From NCBI GenBank assembly GCA_021604525.1, contig BQJD01000015.1:18660-82659 (forward strand): a stretch of DNA of 64,000 nucleotides. Reading direction: 5' to 3'. This DNA comes from a marine bacterium B5-7. Its GTDB lineage: Bacteria > Pseudomonadota > Gammaproteobacteria > Arenicellales > CAJQKF01. How positions within the stretch are numbered: position 1 is the stretch's first letter; the number at the start of each line of letters is the position of its first letter. A program made the translations under genes and the position numbers. Positions 1-8,695 of this stretch are shown one piece after another. The notes under the pieces are model-generated. The model was not told where the DNA came from, did no database searches, and worked only from the letters and a program-made list of their open reading frames with translations.

Positions 1-633
1 CTCGGTGCAGCGACCCTGGGTGTGGCAACTCGAACAGCCGCCGGCGGCGCTGACTACTGCTAATAATCCGCGATGATCTCCATGACGGCAGTCGTTGAGC
101 AATGTCCATGCGCGATTAAGTGCGGCGGGGCCGAGATAGTCCTTGTTCCAGCCAGCCACGTCACAGGCGCTGTAGCACACCGCGCAGTTGATACATTCGA
201 TACCGGCATCGGCGTTGCGTCGTTGGCGATCTTCATGAGTCACGCTGGCAGGCGGATCATGACGTGTCGCGGTGCCCTCAAAAACACCGCCTGCACGCTG
301 CCATTTTTCAAAGAACGGCGCCATGTCCGTGATGAGATCCTTGATATGCGGCAGATTGCGCAATGGTTCGATAGTCAGCTCGCTGTTAATGGCGACCCGG
401 GTGACATGGGTGCGGCAGGTCCATCGCGGCCGACCATTGACGGTCATGGCGCACGAACCGCATACACCGACCCGGCAGGCGAAGCGGTAGCTCAAGGTGG
501 GATCGATGCGTTGCTGAATCTCGGTGACCACGTCGAGCACGGTCTGGTTATCTCTTGCAGAGACCGAGTAGGTTTTCAGCGCACCCTTTTCTCCACCCCG
601 CCAGACGTGTACCTGAAGTTGCCCATCGCTCAT
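1..633 (-). CDS. Succinate dehydrogenase/fumarate reductase-type iron-sulfur subunit (partial)
   Basis: Translating the minus strand from the ATG at 633 gives 211 codons running off the left edge without a stop. A plant-type 2Fe-2S site is formed by Cys53, 58, 61 and 73 (CRVGVCGSC core). A bacterial ferredoxin-like part follows with Cys147, 150, 153 and 157, then CHTQGRC at 203-209, as in SdhB/FrdB. Such subunits pass electrons from a flavoprotein to quinone. It lies 44 bases downstream of the dimethylglycine dehydrogenase-like gene on the same strand, so it may serve that enzyme rather than the TCA cycle; that is inference. No SdhA, SdhC or SdhD is visible. The family is usually 230-260 residues, so only the C-terminus is missing. 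Confidence 0.9.
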   Translation of the reverse strand, partial: MSDGQLQVHVWRGGEKGALKTYSVSARDNQTVLDVVTEIQQRIDPTLSYRFACRVGVCGSCAMTVNGRPRWTCRTHVTRVAINSELTIEPLRNLPHIKDLITDMAPFFEKWQRAGGVFEGTATRHDPPASVTHEDRQRRNADAGIECINCAVCYSACDVAGWNKDYLGPAALNRAWTLLNDCRHGDHRGLLAVVSAAGGCSSCHTQGRCTE

Positions 634-677
634 CTAACTATCGTATTCCCCATGGTCTTTACTGAGAAGAGTTTAAC

Positions 678-3122
678 TCAGGATTCATTACCCGCGTCAG
701 CTCTGGGGCGCCCACTGCTGGCGTCCCAGACCGGTTCCGCCAACACCGTGGCCGCACACCGCTTGCCGAGCAGCTCGACGGAAAAACCGCTGCCGACAGC
801 AGCAAAGGCAGATTCCACATAAGCGAAGCCGAGACTCTTGCCGGTGACGTGACCGTAGCCGCCCGAGGTGGTCACGCCTATGGGCCTGTTGCCATCGAAT
901 ACCGACTCACCACCCATGACGTCACTATCGTTAGTCGCAATCTCGAAGTAAACGCATGAAAGTTCAGCGCCCGTTTCACGAACCTTGAGGGTTGCCTCCT
1001 TGCCGATAAAATTATCCTTGGCTTCAGCGAAGAACCGTATCATGTCGGCCTCCACCATGGTGATTTCATTGGTGAGTTCCGAGCCATAGCCCTTGTAGGC
1101 TTTTTCCATGCGCAGCGAATTGACCGCATAGGCGCCGAAGTTGGCAATGCCGAAGTCCTGTCCTGCTTCCCATAACGCTTCGTAGACATCAGCGAGATCG
1201 GCCATCGGAACATGTAGTTCGAAGCCGAGTTCTCCGACATAGTTGATTCGCAGCGCGCGCAGCGACACGCCGGCCACGGTGATCTCGCCAGCCGTCAGCC
1301 AGGGAAAGGAAGCGTTATCGAGTTGCGCGTCGGTTACTCGGGCCAGTGTGTCGCGGGACCTGGGTCCCGCCAGCACCAATACGCCCCAGTCGTCGGTGAT
1401 GTTGTTGACCTCGACGGCTTCGCCATGGATTTTAGCCTGACATAAGGTATCGAAATCACGGTCTTCATAAGCCGCGCCGGAGAGGATGTAGTAGCGTTCA
1501 CCGTTAAGACGGGTGATGGTGGATTCTCCAGTAATCCGGCCCTGTTCGGAGAGATAATGGGCCAGCACGATTCCACCATCGCGACGCGGCATGCGATTGG
1601 CGGTGACACGATTCAGAAGCGTCTCGGCGTCAGCGCCGCTCACCTCGTACTTGGCGAAGCTCGACAGGTCGAGGATCCCCACCCGTTCACGCACGGCGCG
1701 ACATTCATCGGCGACCACATCGAAGACATTGCTGCGGGTGAGTCCCGGTACTTCTTCGCGCCCATCCAGAGAGAACCACTGCGGTCGTTCCCAGCCGTTA
1801 GCTTCGGTATACACACAGCCGGCATCTGCAAGCCGTTGATACAACGTTGAGACCCGAGCCGGACGCGAGGCCGGTCGTTCCTCGCCCGGCAGGTGCAGGG
1901 CGTACATGTGTTCATAATCCTGATGCGACTTGGCACGGGTGTAATCCCCCGGCGCATGTTTGCCGAAACGTCGTGGATCGAGCCCCGCCATGTTGATTTC
2001 GCTGTCACCGTAGACCATCCATTGGGCCAGATACTTGCCGCAGCCGGCGCCGGCCGCGATACCGATCGAGGCGCCGTTACAGTGCCAGAAGTTCCTTAAC
2101 CCCTCGGCCGGACCGAGCAGCGGATTGCCGTCTGGAGTATGCGGTATGGCGCCACACACCACCCGCTTGATGCCGAGGTTACGCCATGACGGCATACGCT
2201 CCATCACCCGATCGATAAATGGTTCGAGAGTATCAAAATCCGGATCGAACAATTCGTTTTCCGAGTCCCACTCCGGCCAGCCGCCGCGATGGGTCCAGCA
2301 CTCCCGCGAACCGCGGGTTTCATAAATACCGATCAGCGCGGATTTTTGTTCCTGTCGGTAATAAGCCGATGGATACGGATCGCGCATCACCGGCATCTCA
2401 TCATCGCGGGCGGCAAATTCATCGAACGTTTCGGTCACGATATAGGTGTGCTGCATGTTGGTGATGGGGCTATCGGTGCTCACCATCTGGCTGATCTGGC
2501 GGGCATAGCAGCCGGCCGCATTGACTACCATCTCGCAGATCACCGAACCCTGCTCGGTGACCACTTCCCATTCTCCTGATGAACGCATGCGAATATCGAG
2601 TACCCGATTATGGGTCACGATGCTCGCACCCATGGCGCGTGCGCCCTTGGCCAGGGCGTTGCAGCAGCCGGCGGGATCGACGTGGCCGTCATCGGTGGTC
2701 CAGGCGCCGGCAATGACGCCGTCGAGATCGATATACGGGTTTAGCTGGCGAATTTTTGCGGGATCGATAATCTCGCAGTGAAAGCCGAGCAGCTTGCCAA
2801 CGCCGGCGACATGGCGAAACCACTCAACCTCCTGGGGTTTGGTGGCGAGACGAATACCGCCCGAACCGTGCCAGCTCACGTATTGACCGGTTAACGCTTC
2901 AAGACGCGGATACAGGCGAACGCCGTAATCGTGGATCTTGGCCATGTTGTAGTCGGCAATGAAACTTGGGCACTGGCCGGCAGCGTGCCAGGTGGAGCCT
3001 GACGTCAGCTCGCCTTTTTCAATCAGCAGACAGTCGCTGACACCCTCTTCAGCAAGGTGATACAACAAACCCGCGCCCATCATTCCGCCGCCAACTATGA
3101 CGACCCGTGCCTGACTTTGCAT
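678..3122 (-). CDS. Dimethylglycine/sarcosine dehydrogenase-like FAD protein with GcvT domain
   Basis: The 814-residue product matches the two-part architecture of dimethylglycine and sarcosine dehydrogenases. An N-terminal DAO-type FAD domain (dinucleotide motif GGGMMGAG at 10-17) is followed by an FAO middle segment (about 370-430), a GcvT folate-binding domain (about 430-700) and a GcvT C-terminal domain. The motif STWHAAG places His46 where characterised relatives bind FAD covalently. Such enzymes oxidatively demethylate N-methyl amino acids and pass the methyl carbon to tetrahydrofolate. The ATG at 3122 is preferred over one 26 codons upstream because the FAD fold starts directly after it. 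An SdhB-like gene follows in the same direction. The exact substrate cannot be read from sequence. Confidence 0.88.
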   Translation of the reverse strand: MQSQARVVIVGGGMMGAGLLYHLAEEGVSDCLLIEKGELTSGSTWHAAGQCPSFIADYNMAKIHDYGVRLYPRLEALTGQYVSWHGSGGIRLATKPQEVEWFRHVAGVGKLLGFHCEIIDPAKIRQLNPYIDLDGVIAGAWTTDDGHVDPAGCCNALAKGARAMGASIVTHNRVLDIRMRSSGEWEVVTEQGSVICEMVVNAAGCYARQISQMVSTDSPITNMQHTYIVTETFDEFAARDDEMPVMRDPYPSAYYRQEQKSALIGIYETRGSRECWTHRGGWPEWDSENELFDPDFDTLEPFIDRVMERMPSWRNLGIKRVVCGAIPHTPDGNPLLGPAEGLRNFWHCNGASIGIAAGAGCGKYLAQWMVYGDSEINMAGLDPRRFGKHAPGDYTRAKSHQDYEHMYALHLPGEERPASRPARVSTLYQRLADAGCVYTEANGWERPQWFSLDGREEVPGLTRSNVFDVVADECRAVRERVGILDLSSFAKYEVSGADAETLLNRVTANRMPRRDGGIVLAHYLSEQGRITGESTITRLNGERYYILSGAAYEDRDFDTLCQAKIHGEAVEVNNITDDWGVLVLAGPRSRDTLARVTDAQLDNASFPWLTAGEITVAGVSLRALRINYVGELGFELHVPMADLADVYEALWEAGQDFGIANFGAYAVNSLRMEKAYKGYGSELTNEITMVEADMIRFFAEAKDNFIGKEATLKVRETGAELSCVYFEIATNDSDVMGGESVFDGNRPIGVTTSGGYGHVTGKSLGFAYVESAFAAVGSGFSVELLGKRCAATVLAEPVWDASSGRPRADAGNES

Positions 3123-3162
3123 GCTATGAATTTCCCGTATTGGTTTACACAAATTCCCGGAC

Positions 3163-3193
3163 GGTTGATTGTGCCGCAGCCTGACAATCAACC
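3163..3193 (-). promoter_or_regulatory. Perfect 10-bp inverted repeat upstream of the dehydrogenase
   Basis: GGTTGATTGT (3163-3172) is repeated exactly in inverted form as ACAATCAACC (3184-3193) around an 11-base spacer. It ends 40 bases upstream of the start codon at 3122. It could be a protein-binding operator or a leader hairpin. No T-tract follows, so it is not a simple terminator. Confidence 0.5.
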
Positions 3194-3505
3194 ACAGCAA
3201 AAGATAGCAGGCATATTCCAGGACAGCGAGTGATCAATTCACAATACGCGCGCCCGACTTACACGAATGCGAAAACCAACCTGATTTTTTCCGCTAATCG
3301 AATTATCTGTTTTATGAGGCACGCAACCTCACCTGTCTGACGCTACCTTGATATGAATGATTGATCGACTCCGCCAGCGAGGCGCGGCAGTCGAGAATCA
3401 ACAGTTTTATAAAGGCGAAGGATGTTACTGAGTAGTTGCGTCCCCATTTGCCTTGTTCTGGCGACCTTCGTTGATTTTGCGATAGGTTCCTGTATCTGAA
3501 TGTAC

Positions 3506-3537
3506 AAAAAAGCCACCCGAAACAGGTCGTTCGGGTG
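3506..3537 (-). terminator. Rho-independent terminator of the isochorismatase/pirin cluster
   Basis: On the minus strand CACCCGAA pairs perfectly with TTCGGGTG around an 8-base loop, and six T residues follow after a GC. It lies 21 bases past the stop codon at 3559, the normal position for the end of this transcript. Confidence 0.85.
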
Positions 3538-3558
3538 ACGTGAGGGATTCCGCTGTTA

Positions 3559-4236
3559 TCAACGAGCTGAATCAAGAGTCTCGTTGTTTTTAACCACTTC
3601 CTGTGCCTTGGCATAACTCTCAATCAACAACTGGTAGGCCGGGAAGATTTTGGTATAGATCTCTGCCCATTCCTGCGCATCGTCACGATTCCAGGTCTTT
3701 TGTAGCTCCGAAGCTACAGCAGCGGCATCCATTGGTACCGCACCGGCCTGGACGACGCGGGCCAGAGTGATTTCCTGAGCCATCTTGTTATAGGTACCGG
3801 AGGCGTCGATTACGGCAAACACCTTGTAACCCTCCGCCAATGCGCTGATTGCAGGAAAGGCCATGCAAACACTGGTAATGGTTCCCGCGATGATAAGGGT
3901 CTTACGGCCTGTTGCTTCTACAGCTGCAACAAAATCCGGGTTATCCCAGGCATTAATTTCACCTTTGCGTGCAATGTACTGAGCGTGAGGCGCGTTCTCG
4001 TGAATTTCCGGAATCAGTGGACCATTGGGCCCTTGTGGGACCGACGCCGTAGTGATAACCGGCAGCTTTGATAAGGTGGCGATATTGGCTAGAGCGGCAA
4101 CTCTGGCTCGTAGCTCAGGCATGGGCATGTCGCCTACAGTCTGGAACAGACCACTTTGATGGTCGATCAAGAGCATCACAGCGTCTTCCGGGTTGATCAC
4201 GGGACGTTGACCGTCAAAATTGGCTGGTATAGTCAT
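3559..4236 (-). CDS. Isochorismatase-family hydrolase
   Basis: This 225-residue cysteine hydrolase-like protein has the family hallmarks: a beta-strand Asp in LLIDHQSG near residue 35, the INAWDNPDF segment, and the nucleophile region [10 protein letters not shown]. It is clearly paralogous to the YcaC-like protein encoded just upstream but more diverged, with a longer C-terminus. Members hydrolyse amides, esters or vinyl ethers, or have unknown substrates. The ATG at 4236 is chosen because GAGAGAAG precedes it and the fold begins soon after. The gene is followed by a clear terminator and is probably cotranscribed with the paralogue and the pirin gene. Confidence 0.85.
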   Translation of the reverse strand: MTIPANFDGQRPVINPEDAVMLLIDHQSGLFQTVGDMPMPELRARVAALANIATLSKLPVITTASVPQGPNGPLIPEIHENAPHAQYIARKGEINAWDNPDFVAAVEATGRKTLIIAGTITSVCMAFPAISALAEGYKVFAVIDASGTYNKMAQEITLARVVQAGAVPMDAAAVASELQKTWNRDDAQEWAEIYTKIFPAYQLLIESYAKAQEVVKNNETLDSAR

Positions 4237-4271
4237 GGTATTACTTCTCTCGTCAATGGAAAGCGAGGCAA

Positions 4272-4901
4272 TCATTTACCGCTTTCGGTGAGTGTGATGA
4301 AACTCGAGATCAAGTTTCGGTAATCAGGGATGTGGTTCGAGAATAGCGACCCGAGGCCTTCGATATCATTGCGCCAGTCGCGGTGAAGTTCACACGCCAG
4401 ACCGAACCAGGTCATCAGTTGTACACCGGATTGAGACATGCGATCCCATGCCGAGTGGCGGGTCAGTTCATTGAAAGTGCCGGATGCGTCAGTGACGACG
4501 AAGACATCGAAACCTTCTTCTATGGCAGACAGGGCTGGAAACGCCACGCAGACTTCAGTCACCACGCCGGCAATAATCAGCTGCTTTTTACCCGTGGCTT
4601 TAACTGCCTTAACAAAGTCCTCGTTATCCCAGGCATTGATCTGTCCCGGACGAGCGATGTATGGAGCGTCTGGAAACTGCTCCTTCAATTCCGGGACGAG
4701 TGGGCCATTTGGTCCTGTCTCAAAACTGGTTGTCAGGATTGTGGGCAGTCCGAAGTATTTGGCCAGATCGCCTACAGCCAACACATTGTTTTTGAATTTA
4801 TCCGGATCAATATCGCGAACAAGAGACAATAGACCGGTTTGGTGGTCGACCAACAAAATCGCAGCATTGTCTTTATCGAGTCGAACATATGGATTACTCA
4901 T
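4272..4901 (-). CDS. ycaC: YcaC-like isochorismatase-family hydrolase
   Basis: The 209-residue product closely resembles Escherichia coli YcaC along its whole length as I remember it, including [16 protein letters not shown], the INAWDNEDF segment and [14 protein letters not shown] with the catalytic-position Cys. YcaC forms octamers and has no firmly established physiological substrate. The ATG at 4901 is preferred because AGGAG lies at proper spacing before it; an in-frame ATG five codons upstream lies ahead of that site. It stands between the pirin gene and a second isochorismatase paralogue, and the three probably form an operon under the divergent LysR gene. Confidence 0.92.
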   Translation of the reverse strand: MSNPYVRLDKDNAAILLVDHQTGLLSLVRDIDPDKFKNNVLAVGDLAKYFGLPTILTTSFETGPNGPLVPELKEQFPDAPYIARPGQINAWDNEDFVKAVKATGKKQLIIAGVVTEVCVAFPALSAIEEGFDVFVVTDASGTFNELTRHSAWDRMSQSGVQLMTWFGLACELHRDWRNDIEGLGSLFSNHIPDYRNLISSFITLTESGK

Positions 4902-4976
4902 GATTTTCTCCTGCATGGTTTAGCTGGTGCTATGCACCGGTGATTTCCGGCTGCCAACTGGCCCCCGGAACCTTGC

Positions 4977-5843
4977 TCAGGCCGGCACTTGTCCGAACCG
5001 GCCACTGTTGAAGTCGTTGATTGCTTGCACGATTTCCTTCTGACTGTTCATCACGAACGGACCATGCCCCGCAATCGGTTCGTCGATGGGTTCACCATTG
5101 AGCAGTAGAACGATGGCGTCACTGTTGGCTTCAATGGAAAAGTTCTGACCATCACGATCCAGCAAGACCATCTGTGCTTCACGAGCGATCTCGCTGCCAT
5201 TGATTTGCACGGTGCCACGCAGCACGATCAACGCGGTTGTCCAACCATCGGGAAGTGCTATCTCGCTGTAACTGCCCTGTGTGAGCCGCATATCCCAAAC
5301 GTTCATTGGCGTGAAGGTGTGTGCCGGACCGGCGTGTCCATCGAACTCGCCCGCGATTACCCGCACGGTGCCAGCTTCATCGGGCAGGGCAATGACAGGG
5401 ATGTCGTGGCTGGAGATCGCCTGATAGCCAGGCAGGGTCATCTTGTCCTTGGCCGGCAAGTTCACCCAAAGTTGCACCATCTCAAGAGCGCCACCGGATT
5501 GGCTGAATGCCGGTGAGTGGAATTCCTCGTGCATAATGCCGGCACCAGCCGTCATCCACTGCACATCACCAGGGCCGATAACACCGCCTTGACCGGTTGA
5601 GTCGCGATGCGCTACCTCGCCCTTGTAGACGATGGTCACGGTCTCAAAACCACGATGCGGATGCTGCCCAACGCCGCGAGATTGGTCCGTTGACGTGAAA
5701 TCGGCCGGCCCAGCGTAATCGAGTAGCAAAAAAGGGCTCAGTTGCTTGCCGTGGTTGTCGTATGAAAACAGGGAGCGCACAGGGAAGCCGTCGCCGACCC
5801 AATGGGAGTGAGGGGCAGTGTAAATACCCAGTGTCTTTTTCAT
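4977..5843 (-). CDS. Pirin-family protein
   Basis: The 288-residue protein is a bicupin of the pirin family. The metal-site signature HPHRGFETVTIVYKGEVAHRD lies at about residues 62-82, and the C-terminal cupin ends with the usual pirin tail (GEPIDEPIAGHGPFVMNS). Pirins bind iron in the N-terminal cupin; some have quercetinase activity and others act as redox cofactors of regulators. Pirin genes are often found beside YcaC-like hydrolases and divergent LysR genes, as here. Length and start fit the family. Confidence 0.92.
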   Translation of the reverse strand: MKKTLGIYTAPHSHWVGDGFPVRSLFSYDNHGKQLSPFLLLDYAGPADFTSTDQSRGVGQHPHRGFETVTIVYKGEVAHRDSTGQGGVIGPGDVQWMTAGAGIMHEEFHSPAFSQSGGALEMVQLWVNLPAKDKMTLPGYQAISSHDIPVIALPDEAGTVRVIAGEFDGHAGPAHTFTPMNVWDMRLTQGSYSEIALPDGWTTALIVLRGTVQINGSEIAREAQMVLLDRDGQNFSIEANSDAIVLLLNGEPIDEPIAGHGPFVMNSQKEIVQAINDFNSGRFGQVPA

Positions 5844-5890
5844 GATGCTCTCCGATATTTCAGTATTGATTGCAAGGTCAGGCTTAAGAT

Positions 5891-5932
5891 AGATTCAGAA
5901 CACTGAGAGGGGTAGAGTGCTAAAGTGAATCT
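5891..5932. promoter_or_regulatory. Possible LysR operator half-sites between pirin and lysR
   Basis: AGATTCA (5891-5897) recurs inverted as TGAATCT (5926-5932) in the divergent promoter region, 28 bases apart. LysR proteins usually bind such dispersed dyads between divergent genes. The match is short and could be chance. Confidence 0.3.
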
Positions 5933-5963
5933 CAGAGTTCTATTTTTTGAACGATAAAACATC

Positions 5964-6869
5964 ATGCAGGACTTGAACGATCTCTATTACTTTGTCCAGG
6001 CAGTAGACCACGGGGGTTTTGCACCGGCGGGGCGAGCTCTGGGCATGCCAAAATCCAAACTCAGCCGTCGCATCGCCCATTTGGAGGGCAGGTTGGGCGT
6101 TAGGCTCATTCATCGCACGACACGCCATTTTTCAGCGACAGAAATTGGCCGAACCTATTACGATCATTGCAAAGCAATGCTGGTGGAAGCTGAGGCGGCG
6201 CAAGAAGTGATTGATGAAATACAGGCCGAACCACGAGGCGTGATTCGCATGACTTGTCCGATTGCGCTGCTGCACGTGCATATCGGTTCGATGCTGGCCG
6301 ATTTCATGGCGCAGTGCCCTAAGGTTACCGTGCACCTTGAAGCAACCAATCGTAGCGTTGATGTAGTTAGAGAAGCCGTGGATGTGGCGATCCGTGTTCG
6401 CCCACCTCCTCTACAAGACAGTGATCTGGTAATGCGCGTGTTGGCCGACAGAGGGCAATGCATGGTTGCCAGCCCTCGGCTGGTTCAAAAACAAAACTTT
6501 CCAATCTCGCCCATCGAACTGGATGACCTGCCTAGCCTCGGCCTGGGTAGTCCACAACAAACTTACATCTGGACACTCTTTGGGCCAGAAAATGCACAGG
6601 CCAGCGTGCATCACACGCCCCGTTTCGTGACGACTGACATGATTGCATTGCGAAATGCGTGTCTGGCAGGCGTTGGCGTTGTCCAACTTCCCTTGCTCAT
6701 GGTGCGTGATCAGCTAGCGGATGGCGCGCTTGTCAGAGTCGTTCCGGATTGGGCTCCGCGCCGTGAGATCATTCATGCGCTATTCCCTACAAGGCGGGGC
6801 TTATTGCCTTCGGTGCGCGCATTAATCGACTATCTGGTCCTGCGGTTCGCCAAAATTGACGAAGAATAA
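5964..6869 (+). CDS. LysR-family transcriptional regulator (pirin-linked)
   Basis: This 301-residue regulator has an N-terminal winged helix (ALGMPKSKLSRRIAHLEGRL near 27-46) and a C-terminal periplasmic-binding-like effector domain ending with a tail typical of the AaeR/DsdC-like group. It starts 120 bases from the pirin start on the opposite strand, the classic arrangement for a LysR protein controlling its divergent neighbour. The likely targets are the pirin and isochorismatase genes. The effector cannot be inferred. Confidence 0.92.
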   Translation: MQDLNDLYYFVQAVDHGGFAPAGRALGMPKSKLSRRIAHLEGRLGVRLIHRTTRHFSATEIGRTYYDHCKAMLVEAEAAQEVIDEIQAEPRGVIRMTCPIALLHVHIGSMLADFMAQCPKVTVHLEATNRSVDVVREAVDVAIRVRPPPLQDSDLVMRVLADRGQCMVASPRLVQKQNFPISPIELDDLPSLGLGSPQQTYIWTLFGPENAQASVHHTPRFVTTDMIALRNACLAGVGVVQLPLLMVRDQLADGALVRVVPDWAPRREIIHALFPTRRGLLPSVRALIDYLVLRFAKIDEE

Positions 6870-6908
6870 ACTCCAAAGATCAAGCGAGTAGAAACTGCAA
6901 CCGGACAG

Positions 6909-7571
6909 CTAGAGCTGGGTCAGGCCGTGTTTTTCAAGAAGCGAGACCAGCAGCTTTCCGGAATTCAGGCGGTGCCGGCGGTGAATGATATAGGCGGCAT
7001 CGGCATCGCCGCGTTCGATGGCCTCGATAAGGGCGGCATGATCGCGGTTGGATTCCGATGGCGGCGGCCGCAGCCGCAATGTCACCAGGCGGGTGCGGTG
7101 CGATTGATCCCAGAAGGTATGCACGATATCGATCAATCGGCTGTTGCCGGAATACTCGACCAGCAACTTGTGAAACTGTTCATCGGCGCGTGCCCATAAG
7201 TCAAGATCCTGCTCTGCCAGGGCGCGATCCATGTCGTTGACGGCCTGATGCAGCGCCGCCAGCCGGGATTCATCGAGACCCATCTCGGCGACCCGACGGG
7301 CGGCGGTGGATTCAAGTTCCGTCAGCACTTCATAAATCTCACGCATGTCCTCGGCCGAGACCGGCAACACCCGCACACCATGGCGTGGACGGACCTCCAG
7401 CATACCTTCGCGTGCCAGGCGGATGGTGGCCTCACGAATCGGTGTTCGGCTCATCTTGAGCATCTCGCCAAGCTCGGTTTCAAGCAGCTGGGTACCGGCG
7501 GGAATGCGGTTGTCCAGTATCCGTGCCTTGATTTCACGGTAGGCGTGTTCAGTACTGCTAAGACGGGCCAT
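6909..7571 (-). CDS. GntR-family regulator, FadR/FCD subgroup
   Basis: The 220-residue protein has a GntR winged helix (LKMSRTPIREATIRLAREG near 38-56) followed by an alpha-helical FCD ligand domain, which carries metal-site His residues in many relatives (EQFHKLLVEYSGN, later HRRHR). FCD regulators usually repress sugar-acid and organic-acid catabolism and are relieved by the substrate or an intermediate. It is the only regulator in the 6.9-16.7 kb locus, next to the Gfo/Idh and lactonase genes. The palindrome at 9900-9913 is a plausible binding site. Confidence 0.9.
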   Translation of the reverse strand: MARLSSTEHAYREIKARILDNRIPAGTQLLETELGEMLKMSRTPIREATIRLAREGMLEVRPRHGVRVLPVSAEDMREIYEVLTELESTAARRVAEMGLDESRLAALHQAVNDMDRALAEQDLDLWARADEQFHKLLVEYSGNSRLIDIVHTFWDQSHRTRLVTLRLRPPPSESNRDHAALIEAIERGDADAAYIIHRRHRLNSGKLLVSLLEKHGLTQL

Positions 7572-7630
7572 GACTGTGCCGTAAGTTTGTTGCTTTCGCA
7601 GATACTACCTGAACTTTCATGAGTAAAATC

Positions 7631-8695
7631 TCAATCGCTGGCCGCATTACGGTGTTTTAGAAAGTCGGCGATATCCACCCAGCAACGGCAGTCCGCCGAG
7701 TGATAGATAGCCTCCTCGATGAGTTGATTGACGAGGTAGCTTGTCGCATCGTTTTCGAGCGGCGTGCCGGTCAGCAGATGATCGACGACATGCTGCTGGG
7801 TGGCTTTAACGGAATCACCGCCAAAGCCTGTTGCAGGTGACGTAAATTCAAGCCCATGTTCATCGTTGCTGCCGTGTGAACGGAGGAAGATTCGACCGTC
7901 GCCGTCGACACGCAGGGTGCCGCCATCGCCCTCAAGCCACATCTCGCCCATGGTGAGTCGGCGGTTGTTGGCGGCATGGTCGATCAGCCGGTTGCCGTCG
8001 AACAGGCCACGGCTGTTATCAGCAAAACGGAACTGGACCAACGCCGCGTCCTCACCGCGAATGGCAGGATTCAGGCGACGAAGATCAGCGCAGACGGCGT
8101 CGATCTCACCCATCAGATAGCGGAAAGTATCGACAAAGTGAATGCCGGTTTCGTGAATCAAAAACCGCGGCATGGTCTGAAAGTAGGGCTGACGATCAAG
8201 ATAGGCTCGCTCGCCCTGACCGTCTCCCGGTCGCAGTCTGAAGGTAATCTGGCGCGGCACGCCGACATCGCCGGCGGCAAGCCCCCGGGCCAGTTCGCGG
8301 TACCACGGTTGAAAACGAAAGTTCTCATGCACCACCAGCAAAATTCCGGCATCGTGAGCACGAGCCGCCATGACGGTCGCCTGATCGAGACCGCCGCAAA
8401 ACGGTTTCTGGCAGATGGCATGAACGCCACTTGCACAGGCCAGTTCGATAGCTCCGGCGTGATGTTCCGGCGGTAAGACGATGTCGAGCAGATCGGGCGA
8501 TGTTTCCGCAAGCATCTCATCGAGATCGTCGAACACGCGGGGGACCGAGAATTTTATTGCCGTCGAATCGGCCTGCTCGCGGTTAACGTCAGCCAGCGCC
8601 ACCAGTTCAGCCTGAGGCATGCGGCTCCACGCGTCGTAGTGAAACTGGGCGAAGTAACCGGCGCCGGCAACGGCCACACGAACCTTGTCAATCAT
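7631..8695 (-). CDS. Gfo/Idh/MocA-family NAD(P)-dependent oxidoreductase
   Basis: The 354-residue enzyme begins with a Rossmann motif (VAVAGAGYFAQFHYDAW, residues 7-23). It carries the family's QKPFCGG segment near residue 95, where the conserved Lys-Pro binds nicotinamide, and a C-terminal substrate domain with the HETGIHFVDTFRYLMG motif. The family oxidises or reduces sugars, inositols and their derivatives. Its start overlaps the stop of the SMP-30 gene by four bases (ATGA), implying translational coupling. It probably performs one oxidation step in the sugar-acid pathway; the substrate is unknown. Confidence 0.9.
   Translation of the reverse strand: MIDKVRVAVAGAGYFAQFHYDAWSRMPQAELVALADVNREQADSTAIKFSVPRVFDDLDEMLAETSPDLLDIVLPPEHHAGAIELACASGVHAICQKPFCGGLDQATVMAARAHDAGILLVVHENFRFQPWYRELARGLAAGDVGVPRQITFRLRPGDGQGERAYLDRQPYFQTMPRFLIHETGIHFVDTFRYLMGEIDAVCADLRRLNPAIRGEDAALVQFRFADNSRGLFDGNRLIDHAANNRRLTMGEMWLEGDGGTLRVDGDGRIFLRSHGSNDEHGLEFTSPATGFGGDSVKATQQHVVDHLLTGTPLENDATSYLVNQLIEEAIYHSADCRCWVDIADFLKHRNAASD

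Larger units (their letters stand above)
3123..3558. other. Intergenic region between dehydrogenase and isochorismatase operons
   Basis: These 436 bases contain the inverted repeat at 3163-3193 and the terminator at 3506-3537. Between about 3200 and 3500 I see no convincing gene or structured RNA. Confidence 0.6.

Noticed and set aside
73..822. 249-residue plus-strand open frame
   Set aside because: It is antisense to the SdhB-like and dehydrogenase genes, whose cysteine motifs and FAD motifs are unmistakable on the minus strand.
3312..3623. 103-residue minus-strand frame
   Set aside because: It overlaps the isochorismatase gene in another frame and runs through its terminator; composition looks non-coding.
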